The notes: generated by a model not told the origin, from the letters alone. DNA of 64,000 nucleotides from Magicicada septendecula (GCA_034769895.1 CM068373.1:437019080-437083079), one strand, 5' to 3'; shown: positions 44,122-57,815, numbered from the stretch's first letter. A program made the numbers and translations.

Positions 44122-46539
44122 AGTAAAACCTCTCTAATTCGGATTATATGGGGCGAAGCCTAGTCCGAATTAGAGAAAAATCCAAATTATAAAATATTTT
44201 ATAGAAATTCATACTACAGTATAGGTAAAGTGCCGTAAAAATAAATATTAAAACTACATAAATATTAATGGAAATTTAAATTTATTGTACTTACAAAATA
44301 GATAACTAAATTCACATAAACAACAATCTTTCACCATCACTGTTTTCAAGTTAAGTTCGCACGCAAAAAGTTTATAAGTAATGCACACCTGCAATTATTA
44401 ATGTACATAAATATTAATGGAAATTTAATTTTATTGTATTTTACAAAACAGAAGAATAAATAATTTCACGATACCAACAAAAAAAACTTCACTGACAGTG
44501 TTTTCACTTTAGCACACAAAGAGTTATGTAATATTAATGGCTGGTCCCTGAAGTTGACGGTTTTGATTCTTCCCGAACTGAAGCTACAGGCTTAAAAAAG
44601 GTTGAAATTGTAGACTGTTTTGCCCTGTTGTATTGTTTTTTAATAATTTCTTGACGCATTTCTTTGATGATTAAATAGTATTTTTGAAATTCTGGGTCAG
44701 TGTTAATAAAGTTAATAACTGCTTCAAGATTTTCCCGCACCTTGGAAAGTGTAGGCTTAGGAACATTATCGTCGTCCTCTTCATCGTCACTATCATCTCC
44801 AACTTCTTCTTTCTGACCTTGCATTTGATAGACGATCTCTTCCTCTGTTAAATTCTGGTAGCCTACGTCATCTTCATCGGCACCAAACCATTCTCTTATG
44901 TCTTCAATGTTGGTAGCTCCAAAAGCACCTGCATAATCTTCATCTTCCAAACCTTGCAGGTCGATCTCTGGCTCTTTATCGTACAAAATCTTATTCCATG
45001 CATTGCATAATGTAGATATTTTGATCTCATTCCAGCTGTTTGCCGAATTATAAATAGCACTTTTAATACTGTATTCCTTTATTTTTTAAAGAGTTTGTTC
45101 ACCCCTATTGTCCATTTCTTCATCGTCCATAAAAAATACCATGCATTCATCGAGTTGTTTACGTCTGTAAAGGAGTTTGCAACTGAGGATTACTCCCTGA
45201 TCCATTGGTTGGATAAGCGAAGTCATATTGGGAGGCAAGTACATAGTTTTGATTTTTCCATCGCTGCTAGTCAATAAATTACCGGAGGGATGAGCAGGAA
45301 CATTGTCTAATCTCAACAAAGCTTTAACATCCTCTTCTTTTATTTTTAAAACATCTAGCTGGAATTTTCTAAACTCTGGCACAAAATTATGAAAAAACCA
45401 ATCGCTGGAAAATTTCTGAGTAAACCATGCAGTCTTGTTTGCTTTGTAAATAACTGGTAGGCTTTCCATAATGTTTGTAATTGCTCTAGGCTTAGCTGAT
45501 TTTCCAACAACGACGGATGTTAGATGGTGAGACCCATCTGCGTTTGCACATAAGAGAGCAGATAGTCTTTGTTTATTTACCTTTCGGCCTGGTGTGGAAT
45601 TGTCCATTCTATAGGCCTGAGTATTCTGAGGAATGGATCTCTAAAACAAGCCTGTTTCGTCACCATTATAAATTTGGGAAAGAAGAAGTTTTTCATCAGT
45701 AATAACTGCTTTAAGTTTTTGGCGAAACGGTTCGAAACTAGAAACATCGGAACTTAAACTTTCCCCAAATATTTTCTGGTTTACAATGGAATGCCACTGC
45801 CAAAATTTAAAAAGCCATCCTGTACTAGCTTTAAAATCAGTTTCTCCCAATTTTTGAGTGAATCTTTCTGCCGCTGCCTGTAATTCTACACCTCTAACTG
45901 GAACACCAACTGAACGTTGCTGCTTGTACCAAGTGTATACAGCATCGTCAATATTACTGAACTTTGCTGCAGTCGTTCGTTTTCTTTTAACAATACTCAC
46001 ATTTGGCGTATCTTGCTTTAAAACAAAATTGGAATTTTTTTTCTGTCTTTTTTTATATCATAAAACGTAGACTTACTAATTCCAAACTTATTTAAAATAT
46101 TCTGCACAGAATAACCCGCGTCTATTTTACTCAACACTTTCATTTTGTCTTCTAAAGTTAAAGTCTTGTATTTACCTCTAGCACTCATATTGTAATACAG
46201 TGCTGTAAATTAATACTAAACAGTGTTTGAAGAAAATGTGGTTTGAAAAGCTGTATGCAACTAAGAAATAACTTCAGTACAATAGAACGCACACGAATAC
46301 AATAACAATGACGCACACACTACCAAAGCAGCAGTTGAAACTGGACTAAACCCAGTCGGGGTGGGGGTGCGTATCGCACATTTTGCCAACATAACACTTT
46401 AAGAATTCCCTAAAGGCAAATGTTTTCACAAAGAATTCACAAAATTAATTTTTTTTTGTGAATTATATTTTTTTTTTTAGGGAGTCCGAATTATCGTAAA
46501 TTCCGAATTAGAGAAGTCCGACTTACAGAGGTTTCACTG
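44122..46539 (-). mobile_element. Tigger/pogo-type DNA transposon
   Basis: 2418 bp with terminal inverted repeats: left CAGTAAAACCTCTCTAATTC, right (complement) CAGTGAAACCTCTGTAAGTC. A TA lies on both sides (44120-44121 and 46540-46541). Subterminal repeats of TCCGAATTAGAGAA-type sequence are seen at both ends. It contains one transposase gene on minus, broken by a frameshift and two nonsense codons. Within the 3' untranslated part a ~125-bp imperfect duplication lies at about 44250-44380 and 44400-44525. Confidence 0.9.
44534..46188 (-). pseudogene. Tigger-like transposase, broken
   Basis: Start at ATG 46188 (MSARGKYKTLTLEDK). N-terminal psq-type helix-turn-helix, with SVQNILNKFGISKSTFYDI; a frameshift in an A-run near 46035-46042; then a CENP-B/Tc5-type DNA-binding domain (RGVELQAAAERF, GWLFKFWQWH). 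Catalytic DDE part: NGDETGLF with the first Asp, a TAG stop at 45641 where Trp is usual, LDNVPAHP with the second Asp, LPPNMTSLIQPMDQGVI with the third Asp. A TAA at 45086 interrupts the C-terminal part, which resumes in the same frame to QSTISTFFKPV near the end. Catalyses cut-and-paste transposition at TA in its family; here defective. Confidence 0.85.
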
Positions 46540-46541
46540 TA

Positions 46542-47252
<711 letters not shown>

Positions 47253-47559
47253 CTTCTGGATATATGAGATGATGACAACGATGATGTTGCCGATGCCAAT
47301 TTCCTGTCGCTAATAAGACCCCAACTGTGGCACCATGAGTAAGTTATTTGCGTCTTCCAGTGGCAGTGGAAAGAAAGTGCATTTCTTCCTGTGGCATTGT
47401 CAGAATTGAAAATGTGTTTTGTAGACTTCAAATTTGATTAAATAAGCATGTTTAATTATTGTCATTAATTCATTCATGTCTGGTCAGTAGTTCTCTAACC
47501 AAGCAAAATACATGCGTAAACAGAGATCGTCCCCAATTGGAGCACAATACCTGCTTCTG

Positions 47560-47745
47560 TTAATAGACCACACACATACTGCATAAAATCGACAGGTTAT
47601 CACTTTTGACAGGTTAGAGCCTAATTTTTGCCTGCACATACACAAACACTACTTAAAATTATTTCTAACAACTTCTATCTACGAATTATTTACTAAAATA
47701 CTACCATGGTTAAATATGCAAATATATGTGTTGTTGCATATATTC
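47560..47745 (+). repeat. Dispersed repeat, copy 1
   Basis: Matches 57630-57790 in the same orientation: shared TTTGACAGG, then CACTACTT(A)AAA(A/C)TATTT, TTACTAAAAT-like and GGTTAAATATGCA / GGCTAAATATGCA. Both copies abut TG-rich sequence. Family unknown. Confidence 0.55.
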
Positions 47746-47929
47746 CCCAGGTGTTACTGGATGTGAATGGTATTACTATTTTATTTACATCTTCACATAT
47801 GTAATTATTCACATAACAATAGGTTTTAAAACTGCTTCTTATAAAAAAGATTTAATCGAACATAGTAAACTATAACAACACAATTTGCATTTATATAATG
47901 TATTGAATTCATGCGTGTAATCATAATAA

Positions 47930-48085
47930 GAAGATAATACATTATTTAATATACATTATAATACATATTTAATATATTTATATTAATACATATAATATAT
48001 ATGTAATACATAATAATATAATATATATACATATAATACATAATAATACATATAATATACATTATTTAATATATTATAAAACAAA
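47930..48085. repeat. AT-rich low-complexity tract
   Basis: Runs of ATAATACAT and ATATAAT motifs over about 150 bp. Confidence 0.8.
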
Positions 48086-48187
48086 CATTAAGTTGAATCC
48101 CCGCGCCAATCCCCTTCCTCCACGCACCAACCCCACTACACCTTCCACACAACAACCGTTACAAAATGATGGCAGTCTGTCTCAAAG

Positions 48188-48216
48188 CTGAAGAAGGCGA
48201 ATACGTATGCTGAAAC
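48188..48216 (+). ncRNA. PLE-type hammerhead-like motif
   Basis: CTGAAGA, GGC-gaatacgtat-GCT region, then GAAAC at 48212-48216. CTGANGA and GAAAC are both intact, but pairing between them is weak. The arrangement looks like PLE 3' ends; flanking GC-rich sequence (48100-48180) may belong to the same element. Confidence 0.45.
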
Positions 48217-48260
48217 GCGTTCAACGAGAAGATAATAAACAGTAAGTTTCACAAATAAAA

Positions 48261-50291
48261 GTTTCATTTTTAGATAAACATTATTTAAGTTTAAAATTGT
48301 TCCATTATTTATTTATTAAACAAAATCTTTCATTTCACATATTAAATATTGACTCATTATTATATCGTTTGTACGAATCTTTCGTACACAACTTATTGCT
48401 AACAAATTACATCCACAAGTTATACATAAATCTTATTATCTAATTTTAATTAATTAAATATTTATTTTGCTCTCAGCTTACTTTTTGTGTGCTCATCTTT
48501 TTGCAATTGTTGATTAATTTGCTTCAATAATGAGTTTACTTGTATTCAAATTTCTTTTATATTAATTTGTTTTAACTTTCTACTGCATATGCATTCTCTT
48601 TTATCAACAAGACTTTACTAATTACGTTAATTCAAAAATTAAATATTTCCCTTATCATTTACATTACTCTCAATTACTAACTTTAATACAAGAAATATTA
48701 TTCTAACTTTTATTCTGCTTTTACATTTATGTACAATTTATTTATTTTAATACTCGTTGAATGTCTTTCATTCCAACTTTAGTGTCTATCAATGTCTATA
48801 ATTACAATGGTTTTTTATTACCTTGTTTGACGTGGTTAATCATCCGTACATCCTCCTTTGGTCCTCTGGTCATGTTCTCCATGTCCTTCTGGTCCTCTGG
48901 TCTTGTTCCACTGCATGTATTGTTTAATAGTCATCTTGCCTCACATCATATGCTGCCGGTGTGTCCATAGACTTCATCGTATGTACTCTGCTGCTCTGGT
49001 TGGACATCTAGTTTGTCCTGTGACTTACTATAGATGTGAATTAGAGTCGTCGACTGACATAGCCTCCTGTGGCAACGGTTGAATCGAGAAGAAGAAACTG
49101 TATTAGCGCAACCTGGTATGTATAGTCAGGTCTTGCAAAACTCATGTCTGAACAATATTTAACCTCTCAGATTCTGTCGAAGCGTCACTTCTCCCACTCT
49201 GGTTCAATTCACAGTTTTTGCCTATCTTCGCGAATTACAAAGTTTGTTTCACATCACTCGATGCTCAATCGATCACTATTTTTATATGTTTACTATACGT
49301 AAATTACACTTCTTTGTGTTAATCACAAAAAGAGCTATTCATTTTTTACGTATAGTAATTGCACCTTTCATCACATCGTTACGGTCTTTTAACACTTTAT
49401 TCACCTTTAATTTCTATACACTTTGGTGTCTTGTTTTACCCTATCGTACATAGTTTTCTTATAATTAAAATAAAACAACTATTCTACTTGAAAAGGGTTG
49501 GTTACATTTCAGGAACGGACAGGCTTCACACACACACAAACAATATATGCGTGTACACAACGCTAGTGACAGGTGTGTCAAAAATGCATGTCCAGGCATG
49601 AATTCTGCGCTCCCTATTTTTAACTACGATCCAGCCTATGTAATCTGAATCATGTTTATTAATTCATATTTATTTATTTTTATTATTTGTTTCATTTATT
49701 TTGGCAATCCACAGTACCGTTAATGGTTGTACTGTTGCAAAACACTGCCATGGTGGGATACAAAATTCTGCCATCTTTCTTTGGACATATTGTTCTCCGT
49801 TGACGATATACTGTCACATTGTATGTGTTACATTTACTTGCTTTGTAGGAAGATGCTATGTAACAATGATTTCTATACCTTTCTTTTGAACGTGCTATTT
49901 CTACCTGTTTCTCTAATAACGTGCTGTTTATTCTGAGTCATGTACTGTGTTCACCCCTGGTCTCTGTCTGTCTGTCTCTCTTTCTCTCTCTCTTATGAGA
50001 AGTAATTTCGCTTTGTATTCTCTCACTTCATTGTTTATATCGTTTTGCTGCCCTCCACCCTTGCTTACATTTCTCTATAGTGATTCTCTTCTCTTCTCTC
50101 TGCCCAAAGTTGTCTCTTACACTCTCCTCTCGTCTTTCTTGCAGTTCATTTTGGATGCCATCACATATCTCCTATAGAGAACTGCTTTTATTTTTGTAAT
50201 GAGTATGAAACTGTGTGAGCAAAATTAGTAATTCTTCAATCGTTTCAAATCCTTGTAAGTGTATTTATTTATTATACATATATGTATGTAT
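48261..50291. other. About 2 kb with no secure feature
   Basis: Several short frames, none with a recognisable motif; a CT-rich stretch lies around 49960-50000. Confidence 0.5.
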
Positions 50292-50295
50292 ATAT

Positions 50296-51557
50296 TGTTG
50301 AGAAACAAACTTAATTGAAATAAATAAATAGAAATACTGCCAGAAACTTACCTGCGATTTTTCTTCACTTACTTACCTTTCATAAATTTTCATCAGAAAC
50401 CCAGAGTCGCCACGATATTTTTGGTTATATATCGAAACCTTAACACTCTACCTTAATAAGATTGGGACAATTTTGCAATCTGACTACCTCCCCATAATAA
50501 TTCAGAAGAAACCCGGGAACGTTAGACGAATCTGCCAGCACAGAATATTAGGAAGTGGTACTGACGAAATAACTACACTAACACATATTATATTACGAAA
50601 ACAAATAGGTTTACTTTTATCTTACTTTTCTTAGAGAAATACACAAAATAGAAAAATTACAAACAATTATTTCGGTGAAGTGATATAGTCGATAATCTTT
50701 TACATTAACTGTAAGTTTACTTGTATTATATAGATATATTTTTTTGGTTTTAAATGCAGCCCAGTATTTGTGTACTCACACATTCATTCATTCAATATTT
50801 AAATTATTCACTTTATATGACATTTAGACCTCTGTACATTAAATTGGTTAATAATTGTCTGGTGGTCTATTTACTCATGGCGTCTCCCCGGCTACGTCGC
50901 ACTGTGCACATGTTTGAATATATTTACACGGTTATGTTCAAACGGCCACCGCCGCCTCACAACAACACCACTGCTGCTTCACATTTTGTTATATATTTGA
51001 GTTGAAAATTTGTGTCCAGTCGGCGGACGCACTACGGTTCGTGTCCGGCGGGTTAAGATGTTCTTTTCCGACTGCTGTTACATGCGGGCGGACATCACTG
51101 CCTTGCCTGTGAACCAATTTTGTCGCTGTTCACAGCCTTCATGCTCAAAGTCTTAGTAGCTGCACACATGACACATGGGATTTTCGTGTGTTGTACATCG
51201 ACGAAATTTCACTGCCTGTACTTCGTCATATAAACGGGTGTGGCTTACAATTATGTTTCTGGCCGGTTATGAGCACATGTTGGAAAAATTCATCTTCAAG
51301 CCATCTTGTTTTAAACAACTCGGTGTCGGTTGCGCACCTGCTGGTGTTTGCGCGCTTGTGGGTGTGTGTCACACAGTCTCAAAATTCTAAGAATGGTATT
51401 GTGTGATTGCACGTTGACGCATTGCATTGTATTGACTTCGCCTTACCGTTCTTTGTTTGAGTAAAGTTTTTATTCAACACGTGGCTGGACACACCGATGA
51501 AAACAATTTACAATATTTTAATAAAATAAAAAACCCCTCCCTTTTAGTCCCGTTACA
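50296..51557 (-). repeat. 3' LTR of the non-autonomous element (1262 bp)
   Basis: Plus order begins TGTTGAGAAAC and ends AGTCCCGTTACA. It has about 70 bp near 51355-51430 that the other LTR lacks, and lacks about 23 bp near 50935 (AATAAATTTTCGGCCCGCAG) that the other has. Confidence 0.85.
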
Positions 51558-51578
51558 ATACCCCCCCAATGAGAGATC
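51558..51578 (-). other. Polypurine tract
   Basis: On minus GATCTCTCATTGGGGGGGTA lies directly before the 3' LTR; the run of seven Gs is the expected plus-strand primer. Confidence 0.6.
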
Positions 51579-53888
51579 TTCTGCCGAAACAGAAGAAATC
51601 TCATTGCTAAACCCCTAAGAGGACCGGTGAGGATATGGTGCCAACAACCCCCATTTGTCCTTATACATCATGGGTAAACTACCCCCCTGGCTTGGCAACT
51701 ATGGCCGCATCTGAACGAGATTACTGGACTTCTCTATTCGAGATCCCAACACCATAACATCGAACAGACACGCACCACAGCACACCTAACCTTGTAACAT
51801 GCTACCCCCCAAACTCCAAATCCCTGGTATTATTCCATGCCAGATCCTTAGCCGATATGTTCCCCCTTGTCATGCATACTGGGTCGCCTTCAGCAATACT
51901 GGGCGCATACATATACTTATTAATACATACCAACAAAATTTATTTTTAAATTTAAAAGTTTCCTTTAAATTAAAACCAAATTTTTATATTACCATTAATC
52001 TCAAAAATCAAAAAAATAAAAATCTTTTATCTGAATCTATGAGTTTTCTTCATTACTCTTAATAATCAGAAAACAAATAAATTGAACATCTAATTAAAAC
52101 ATGAACTCACTTAGCCTAACCTTTGATTATACATACATACTAAACACAATTCCATAAAAAACACTAGTAATACACATAAACAATAATACACTTGAAATTC
52201 AAACATCACCTACATGGCAGGCAGAAAATCAAACTTTTTTTTTCACAAATTTAAATTTATCAAAATATTAATTTTATCAATTTCGGAAAATTTCAAATTA
52301 TTTCAATCACTTAAACGACAAAATTTGCATCAATTAATTGCCAGAAACTGGTCTAGTTTGTAACGTCAACCATCAGCTGATCAAACTGGGTCAAGTCAAC
52401 AACCTTGACCTACATAGGTTATACATAGGCTACATTATAAAATACATTAAACATCTTTAAAATTTTTTATCTTCAAACATAATATAATAAGACATTCAAA
52501 ATTAACATGGCTATTATTATAATTAACAATAAAATTGACATTTAAACTAATTAAAAATTACATATTTTATAGCTTTAATTAGTTTCAACGGCTATTAAAA
52601 TCTGTCACTTGTTTCAATTAATTTTTTCATTTCCACTGTGATTTACTTTCTTCAACATTCTCAATCTCCATTAGTTTGGGTGATTTAATTATTCATAATG
52701 ACTTGATTTACCACTTGGTATGTATACTTTTATAATCTCCCCCCTCTGACTCTAATATCACTAACAGCTTTAACTAACATGGCACCCATCTCTATCAAAA
52801 ACATCTATCAAACATTCTCAAAACCCACTTACTACTCAACTCAATTTGCATCATTCTATCATTATATAAAAGAAATACTCTCTACCCCTTTGTACTCAGG
52901 ATGTGTGTTCCCCTCCCATTTCTCATTCCCTTATCTTGTTCCTGGACTTTCCCTAGGCAACCCTTTCTGGCGCTAAACAGTCCCTTCCCGTCCCAACACC
53001 TTTCGTTGCGGACTCCTTATCACACCACCCCCCTTACAAAATTCCCATCAACTCTAATTACTCTCCCAATACATCACTTTCAACTACTACAAAATATCTC
53101 CACTTATTTATTAACTCACTGTATCAATCAAAACTCTACATATTTTCCCCATAGCTACTGTGTCACTATCAATACTTCTCAGATTCTACATTACATTAAT
53201 TCACAACAATATTATTCTCTCTAGCACCCATTTAAACTCACATGGACTGATCTACATGTCCTAACAAAATAATAATCACCCAAAATCTCCCATCTAATAT
53301 CTTCTACAGACCTATAAAATTCTTGACTATTTCACATTATTTCCATCATTTAAATTAAAATCTTTTAACATCTGTAAACATTTTACTCGATAACTTGTAT
53401 TATAAAACTTATACTCACAATACATCGCTCATACCCTGTCATAAGCACACAAATATAAACATCAAACACCCTGTATCTTCTGCAACATTTTAACAACAAT
53501 GTTATTCCATACTAAACAATTTAACATTTATTTATTTATTAATTATTGTCAAATTCACATCTCCTAAAATAATTTAAATCCATTAGAAAAAATTCAATTA
53601 TATAACATTGTAAATCAATCAAAATATTTAAACATCTCAGATTATTTTAATTAAATTAATTATGGAAAACAACATTTTTAATTACTTTCACCAATTATAA
53701 TAATTACAATTCCTTTGTTATCCTCTTCAAAATTATTTTTGTTATTTATTTAGACTGCAAAATATTATTATTATCACAACAGTTACCTACACACATTGTT
53801 TACATTATATACTTGTTACAATACACACAATCAATTTCACTAAAATTTATTTACAAACTTTTGTCATTATTATTCAATTTACCACACT
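51579..53888 (-). other. Internal non-coding region of the element
   Basis: About 2.3 kb, strongly AT-rich, no open frame of note and no motif of pol genes on either strand. Confidence 0.6.
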
Positions 53889-54692
53889 TCATTGTCCAAA
53901 ATCAGCAAGGTCAGAACCATAAACTAAAGTGTTTCGAATGTCCATTCCCTGATTTTTTAATTCAACCCCCATCATCATGTAATAGTCGTACCTTTTATAA
54001 CATTTCTCCTCCTTATTTATACTCAATTTATTAATCTTAATATAATAATTTTCTGATACTTCAAGTTGTTCCACTATCATCAAATCATAAAACCTGTCAA
54101 TATCATTAGAAATCTTTTCACCATCTGTATTTGTTGTTACACCCAGGTAAATTATTTTCTCATCATATTCCTCCACTACAAGTACACTAATTCTTCCTAC
54201 AGGTACATATTTATCATCAATATAATCATTGTCTACTACTGCACAAGGTATGTCTACATTATTTATCATAATTCTCTTAATATTCATCTTCTCTATCAGC
54301 TCTCCATAACCTCTATTTATCTTGAACCACTCTAACTCTTTCTCTCTCTCATCATCACTTTCATCACAATACCTGTCACAACACCACTGACCTACTTCCC
54401 TCCATTCAAAGGGCATAACAAACTTACTATACCACTTCCTGGCTTTTCCAGGTTTAAAAAAAATTAGGGGACTGCTTGAAGACACCTTGTCTTCCACATA
54501 ACTTCTGGAGGAAACTCTGTCCTCAAAAATCACTACTAGCGGAGTCCTTACTCCCCTTACATCACGGGGAAAATTTGCCCTTTGCCACCCTAACCTTTCA
54601 TCACACTCTCTCTCAATTTCATCAACACTCGCTAACATTTCGTTATTAAATTCTACTTCACCACAAACTTCATCATCACTATTTGTTTTCAC
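53889..54692 (-). CDS. Unrecognised 267-codon ORF
   Basis: The open frame extends a little upstream of the GTG at 54692, so the true start is unclear. I recognise no family. Visible features: acidic start, FFKPGKARKWYSKFVMPFEW followed by QWCCDRYCDESDD (Trp/Cys-rich), and a hydrophobic β-rich middle (GRISVLVVEEYDEKIIYLGV). It ends SDLADFGQ. Its place after the coiled-coil ORF would suit a capsid or an accessory protein, but no capsid motif is evident. The lack of stops over 800 bp in AT-rich DNA suggests it is under selection or young. Confidence 0.55.
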   Translation of the reverse strand: MKTNSDDEVCGEVEFNNEMLASVDEIERECDERLGWQRANFPRDVRGVRTPLVVIFEDRVSSRSYVEDKVSSSSPLIFFKPGKARKWYSKFVMPFEWREVGQWCCDRYCDESDDEREKELEWFKINRGYGELIEKMNIKRIMINNVDIPCAVVDNDYIDDKYVPVGRISVLVVEEYDEKIIYLGVTTNTDGEKISNDIDRFYDLMIVEQLEVSENYYIKINKLSINKEEKCYKRYDYYMMMGVELKNQGMDIRNTLVYGSDLADFGQ

Positions 54693-54927
54693 TATATCAT
54701 TCTTAAATAGCTCATTTTCAATTATTTTATCACTATTACTTATTAATTCATTTTTACAACTGTAACTTACCTTGTTAATTATTTCTTTGTTATTTTTGTT
54801 TATACTGCACTTACCATCTGCATTTGTTATTTTTGTTTATACTGCATTTTTGTTTATCTGTACCATTTTCTACCACCCCTACACTCTCATCATTATAATT
54901 AACCCCATTACAACCACTTACCTTATT

Positions 54928-55503
54928 TTATTCACCTGTGTCCTCCTTTAATTGACATCCATCTCCTCCCCACTTTTTGTCTACCTCGTCCAAATGTTTC
55001 TTCATCATATCAAAACCCTTATCCATTACTTCCTTTGTTTCATCTAATTTTGTGTGTAACTCGTCAAAACGTTTGTCCATCATTTCCGCCCTTTCATCAA
55101 ATTTTTTATCAATCATTCGCAACATATCCATTATAATTTTATAATCAGATTCACTCATCTCATTACTTACCTCATTATCTGCCACCTGATCTTCTTGCTT
55201 ATTGTTAAATTGGTCTATCTCTTCACCACTTTCTACTCCCATTATGCCATCATCCTTAACCTTAGGCCTATTCACTGTCTTGTTTTCTACCACTGTTACT
55301 TCAACTGTCTTACCTTTATTATTTGTCATCTCACTATGTTTCTTAATTTCTGCAAATATTCCCTCTTCTTGTTCTTCCATTCGTGCTAAACTATCATCCA
55401 AATTACCCCACTCCTCGTCTGTCATTTCACCTACAACCCCTCTAAATTCGCTTTCCCACTCATCCCACGTAAAACCAATATCATTACCTCGTACTTCGCC
55501 CAT
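54928..55503 (-). CDS. Coiled-coil ORF, likely Gag N-terminal part
   Basis: 191 codons from ATG 55503, about 270 bases after the PBS. Acidic N-terminus (TWDEWESEFRGVVGEMTDEE), then a run of heptad-like repeats rich in Met, Asp and Lys (MIDKKFDERAEMMDKRFDEL) at about residues 125-180. Other Gag proteins in this window also begin with a long coiled coil, so this is the probable Gag start. The stretch to the next ORF (54693-54927) has stops and a duplicated TGTTATTTTTGTTTATACTG. Confidence 0.6.
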   Translation of the reverse strand: MGEVRGNDIGFTWDEWESEFRGVVGEMTDEEWGNLDDSLARMEEQEEGIFAEIKKHSEMTNNKGKTVEVTVVENKTVNRPKVKDDGIMGVESGEEIDQFNNKQEDQVADNEVSNEMSESDYKIIMDMLRMIDKKFDERAEMMDKRFDELHTKLDETKEVMDKGFDMMKKHLDEVDKKWGGDGCQLKEDTGE

Positions 55504-55773
55504 ATTTATACTCGTACTTCAAAATTTATTTATGCAACACCCTTTATAAAACTACAACCCCTCTATTGCTCCATAATTATACATATTAACTACAAATACC
55601 CACTACATAAAATCATTATTATTACGTGGAAATAAACCGAACATTTACGCTACCAAAACATAACCTAATTTCCACAACGTAATTATATACGATTATTTCA
55701 TACATACGTCATTACCAAATCCTACTTTCTGTGCTTTAAAATAGGTCTACCTCGTATAAAATTATATCAGGAT

Positions 55774-55792
55774 CCTGGCAGCTTGGTCGCCA
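55774..55792 (-). other. Primer-binding site of the non-autonomous element
   Basis: On minus TGGCGACCAAGCTGCCAGG follows the 5' LTR end (CTCAACA) after two bases. The tRNA was not identified. Confidence 0.7.
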
Positions 55793-55794
55793 AT

Positions 55795-57005
55795 TGTTGA
55801 GAAACAAACTTAATCGAAATAAATAAATAGAAATACTGCCAGAAACTTACCTGCGATCTTTCTTCGCTTACTTAGCTTTCATAAATTTTCATCAGAAACC
55901 CAGAGTCACCACGATATTTTTGGTTATATATCGAAACCTTAACACTCTACCTTAATAAAATTGGGACAATTTTGCAATCTGACTACCTCCCCATAATAAT
56001 TCAGAAGAAATCCAGGAACGTTAGACGAATCTACCAGCACAGAACATTAGGAAGTGGTACTGACGAAATAACTACACTAACACATATTATATTACGAAAA
56101 CAAATAGGTTTACTTTTATCTTACTTTTCTTAGAGAAATACACAAAATAGAAAAATTACAAACAATTATTTCGGTGAAGTGATATAGTCGATAATCTTTT
56201 ACAATAACTTTAAGTTTACTTGTATTATATAGATATATTTTTTGGTTTTAAATGCAGCCCAGTATTTGTGTACCACACATTCATTCATTCAATATTTAAA
56301 TTATTCACTTTATATGACATTTAGACCTCTGTACATTAAATTGGTTAATAATTGTCTGGTGGTCTATTTACTCATGGCGTCTCCCCGGCTACGTCGCACT
56401 GTGCACATGTTTGAATATATTTACACGGTTAATAAATTTTCGGCCCGCAGCCCGTTATGTTCAAACGGCCACCGCCGCCTCGCAACAACACCACTGCTGC
56501 TTCACATTTTGTTATATATTTGAGATGAAAATTTGTGTCCAGTCGGCGGACGCACTACGGTTCGCGTCCGGCGGGTTAAGATGTTATTTTCTGACTGCTG
56601 TTACATGCGGGCGGACATCACTGCCTTGCCTGCGAACCAATTTCGTCGCTGTTCACAGCCATCGTTCTCAAAGTCTTAGTAGCTGCACACATGACACATG
56701 GGATTTTCGTGTGTTGTACATCGACGAAATTTCACTGCCTGTACTTTCATCACATAAACGGGTGTGGCTTACAATTATGTTTCCGGCCGGTTATGAGCAC
56801 ATGTTGGAAAAATTCATCTTCAAGCCATCTTGTTTGAAACAACTCGGCGTCGGTTGCGCACCTGCTGGTGTTTGCGCGATTGACTTCGCCTTACCGTTCT
56901 TTGTTTGAGTAAAGTTTTTATTCAACACGTGGCTGGACACACCGATGAAAACAATTTACAATATTTTAATAAAATAAAAAACCCCTCCCTTTTAGTCCCG
57001 TTACA
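55795..57005 (-). repeat. 5' LTR of the non-autonomous element (1211 bp)
   Basis: Partner of 50296-51557, mostly identical apart from the two indels and scattered substitutions. Confidence 0.85.
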
Positions 57006-57009
57006 ATAT

Positions 57010-57629
57010 TTTAATTCCTAATCTTATATTTCAGTACAATTGATATGCTAATTTTAACACTAACTCATATTAAGTGAATTTTGATGTGTTTACTCCCTTC
57101 AAAAGGCTGAATGATGTTCTCTTCAAGGGTAAGTTTTCCATGTGTTTAATATCTACCATAATTGGTGTCTTACCTGTTTTTGTGTATCAATATTCCAATA
57201 ACAGTAATATTCAAACGAGTCTTATATTATTCACAAATAGTTCACTTATCTTAATCATGTGACAGAAAAATCTTGAAAATGTTTATTTACTAAGCTAGCT
57301 TCTCTGTCAATTATATTATTACCTATCGATTCCATTTCTCATTCACTATTCAGATGGAATTCATTTTGATTGTTCTTCAATCCTTGAATATTAAATTAGT
57401 CCTCTGTTCTGTACGTGTAGGATGCAGAATCGTCTCCACCAGTCTTCTCTTTAACTCCATTCTAAGATTTTCTACTTTAATGTTAAAATCTTTGTAGAAC
57501 GTATTTATCTCACTTGGAAAATCCTTTGTTGTTTTGGTAGACAATGGCAGTTTCCAATGAGTAGTTCTGACTTCTAACACTTGTGTCTTACTTATGTTTT
57601 CACGTACACCTTTACTGTTTTAACATCAG
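57010..57629. other. No recognised feature
   Basis: A 67-codon minus frame at 57377-57580 has no recognisable motif. Confidence 0.5.
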
Positions 57630-57777
57630 GCACACAGAGCTTAAAATCAACAGGTGTTCAGTTTGACAGGCTATAGTTTGTAGGCCTTCCCTATACATAC
57701 ACGTAGCACTACTTTAAACTATTTTTAACAACTACTCTTAATTATTTACAAAAATTCTAATGTGGCTAAATATGCAG

Positions 57778-57815
<38 letters not shown>
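57630..57815 (+). repeat. Dispersed repeat, copy 2, and (TG)n tract
   Basis: 57630-57778 matches the repeat at 47560. It is followed by about 18 TG units at 57779-57815. Confidence 0.55.

Larger units (their letters stand above)
50296..57005 (-). mobile_element. Non-autonomous LTR retroelement with intact ends
   Basis: Two LTRs (50296-51557 and 55795-57005) enclose 4.2 kb. An ATAT duplication flanks the whole (50292-50295 and 57006-57009). On minus, a PBS follows the 5' LTR and a G-rich PPT precedes the 3' LTR, fixing the orientation. No protease, RT, RNase H or integrase motif was found. Inside are only a coiled-coil ORF and an unrecognised ORF, so mobilisation must depend on another element. 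Confidence 0.85.

Noticed and set aside
49947-50177. Ser/Leu-rich plus ORF
   Set aside because: Low-complexity CT-rich sequence.
57377-57580. 67-codon minus ORF as a gene
   Set aside because: No motif, no homologue recognised, length expected by chance.
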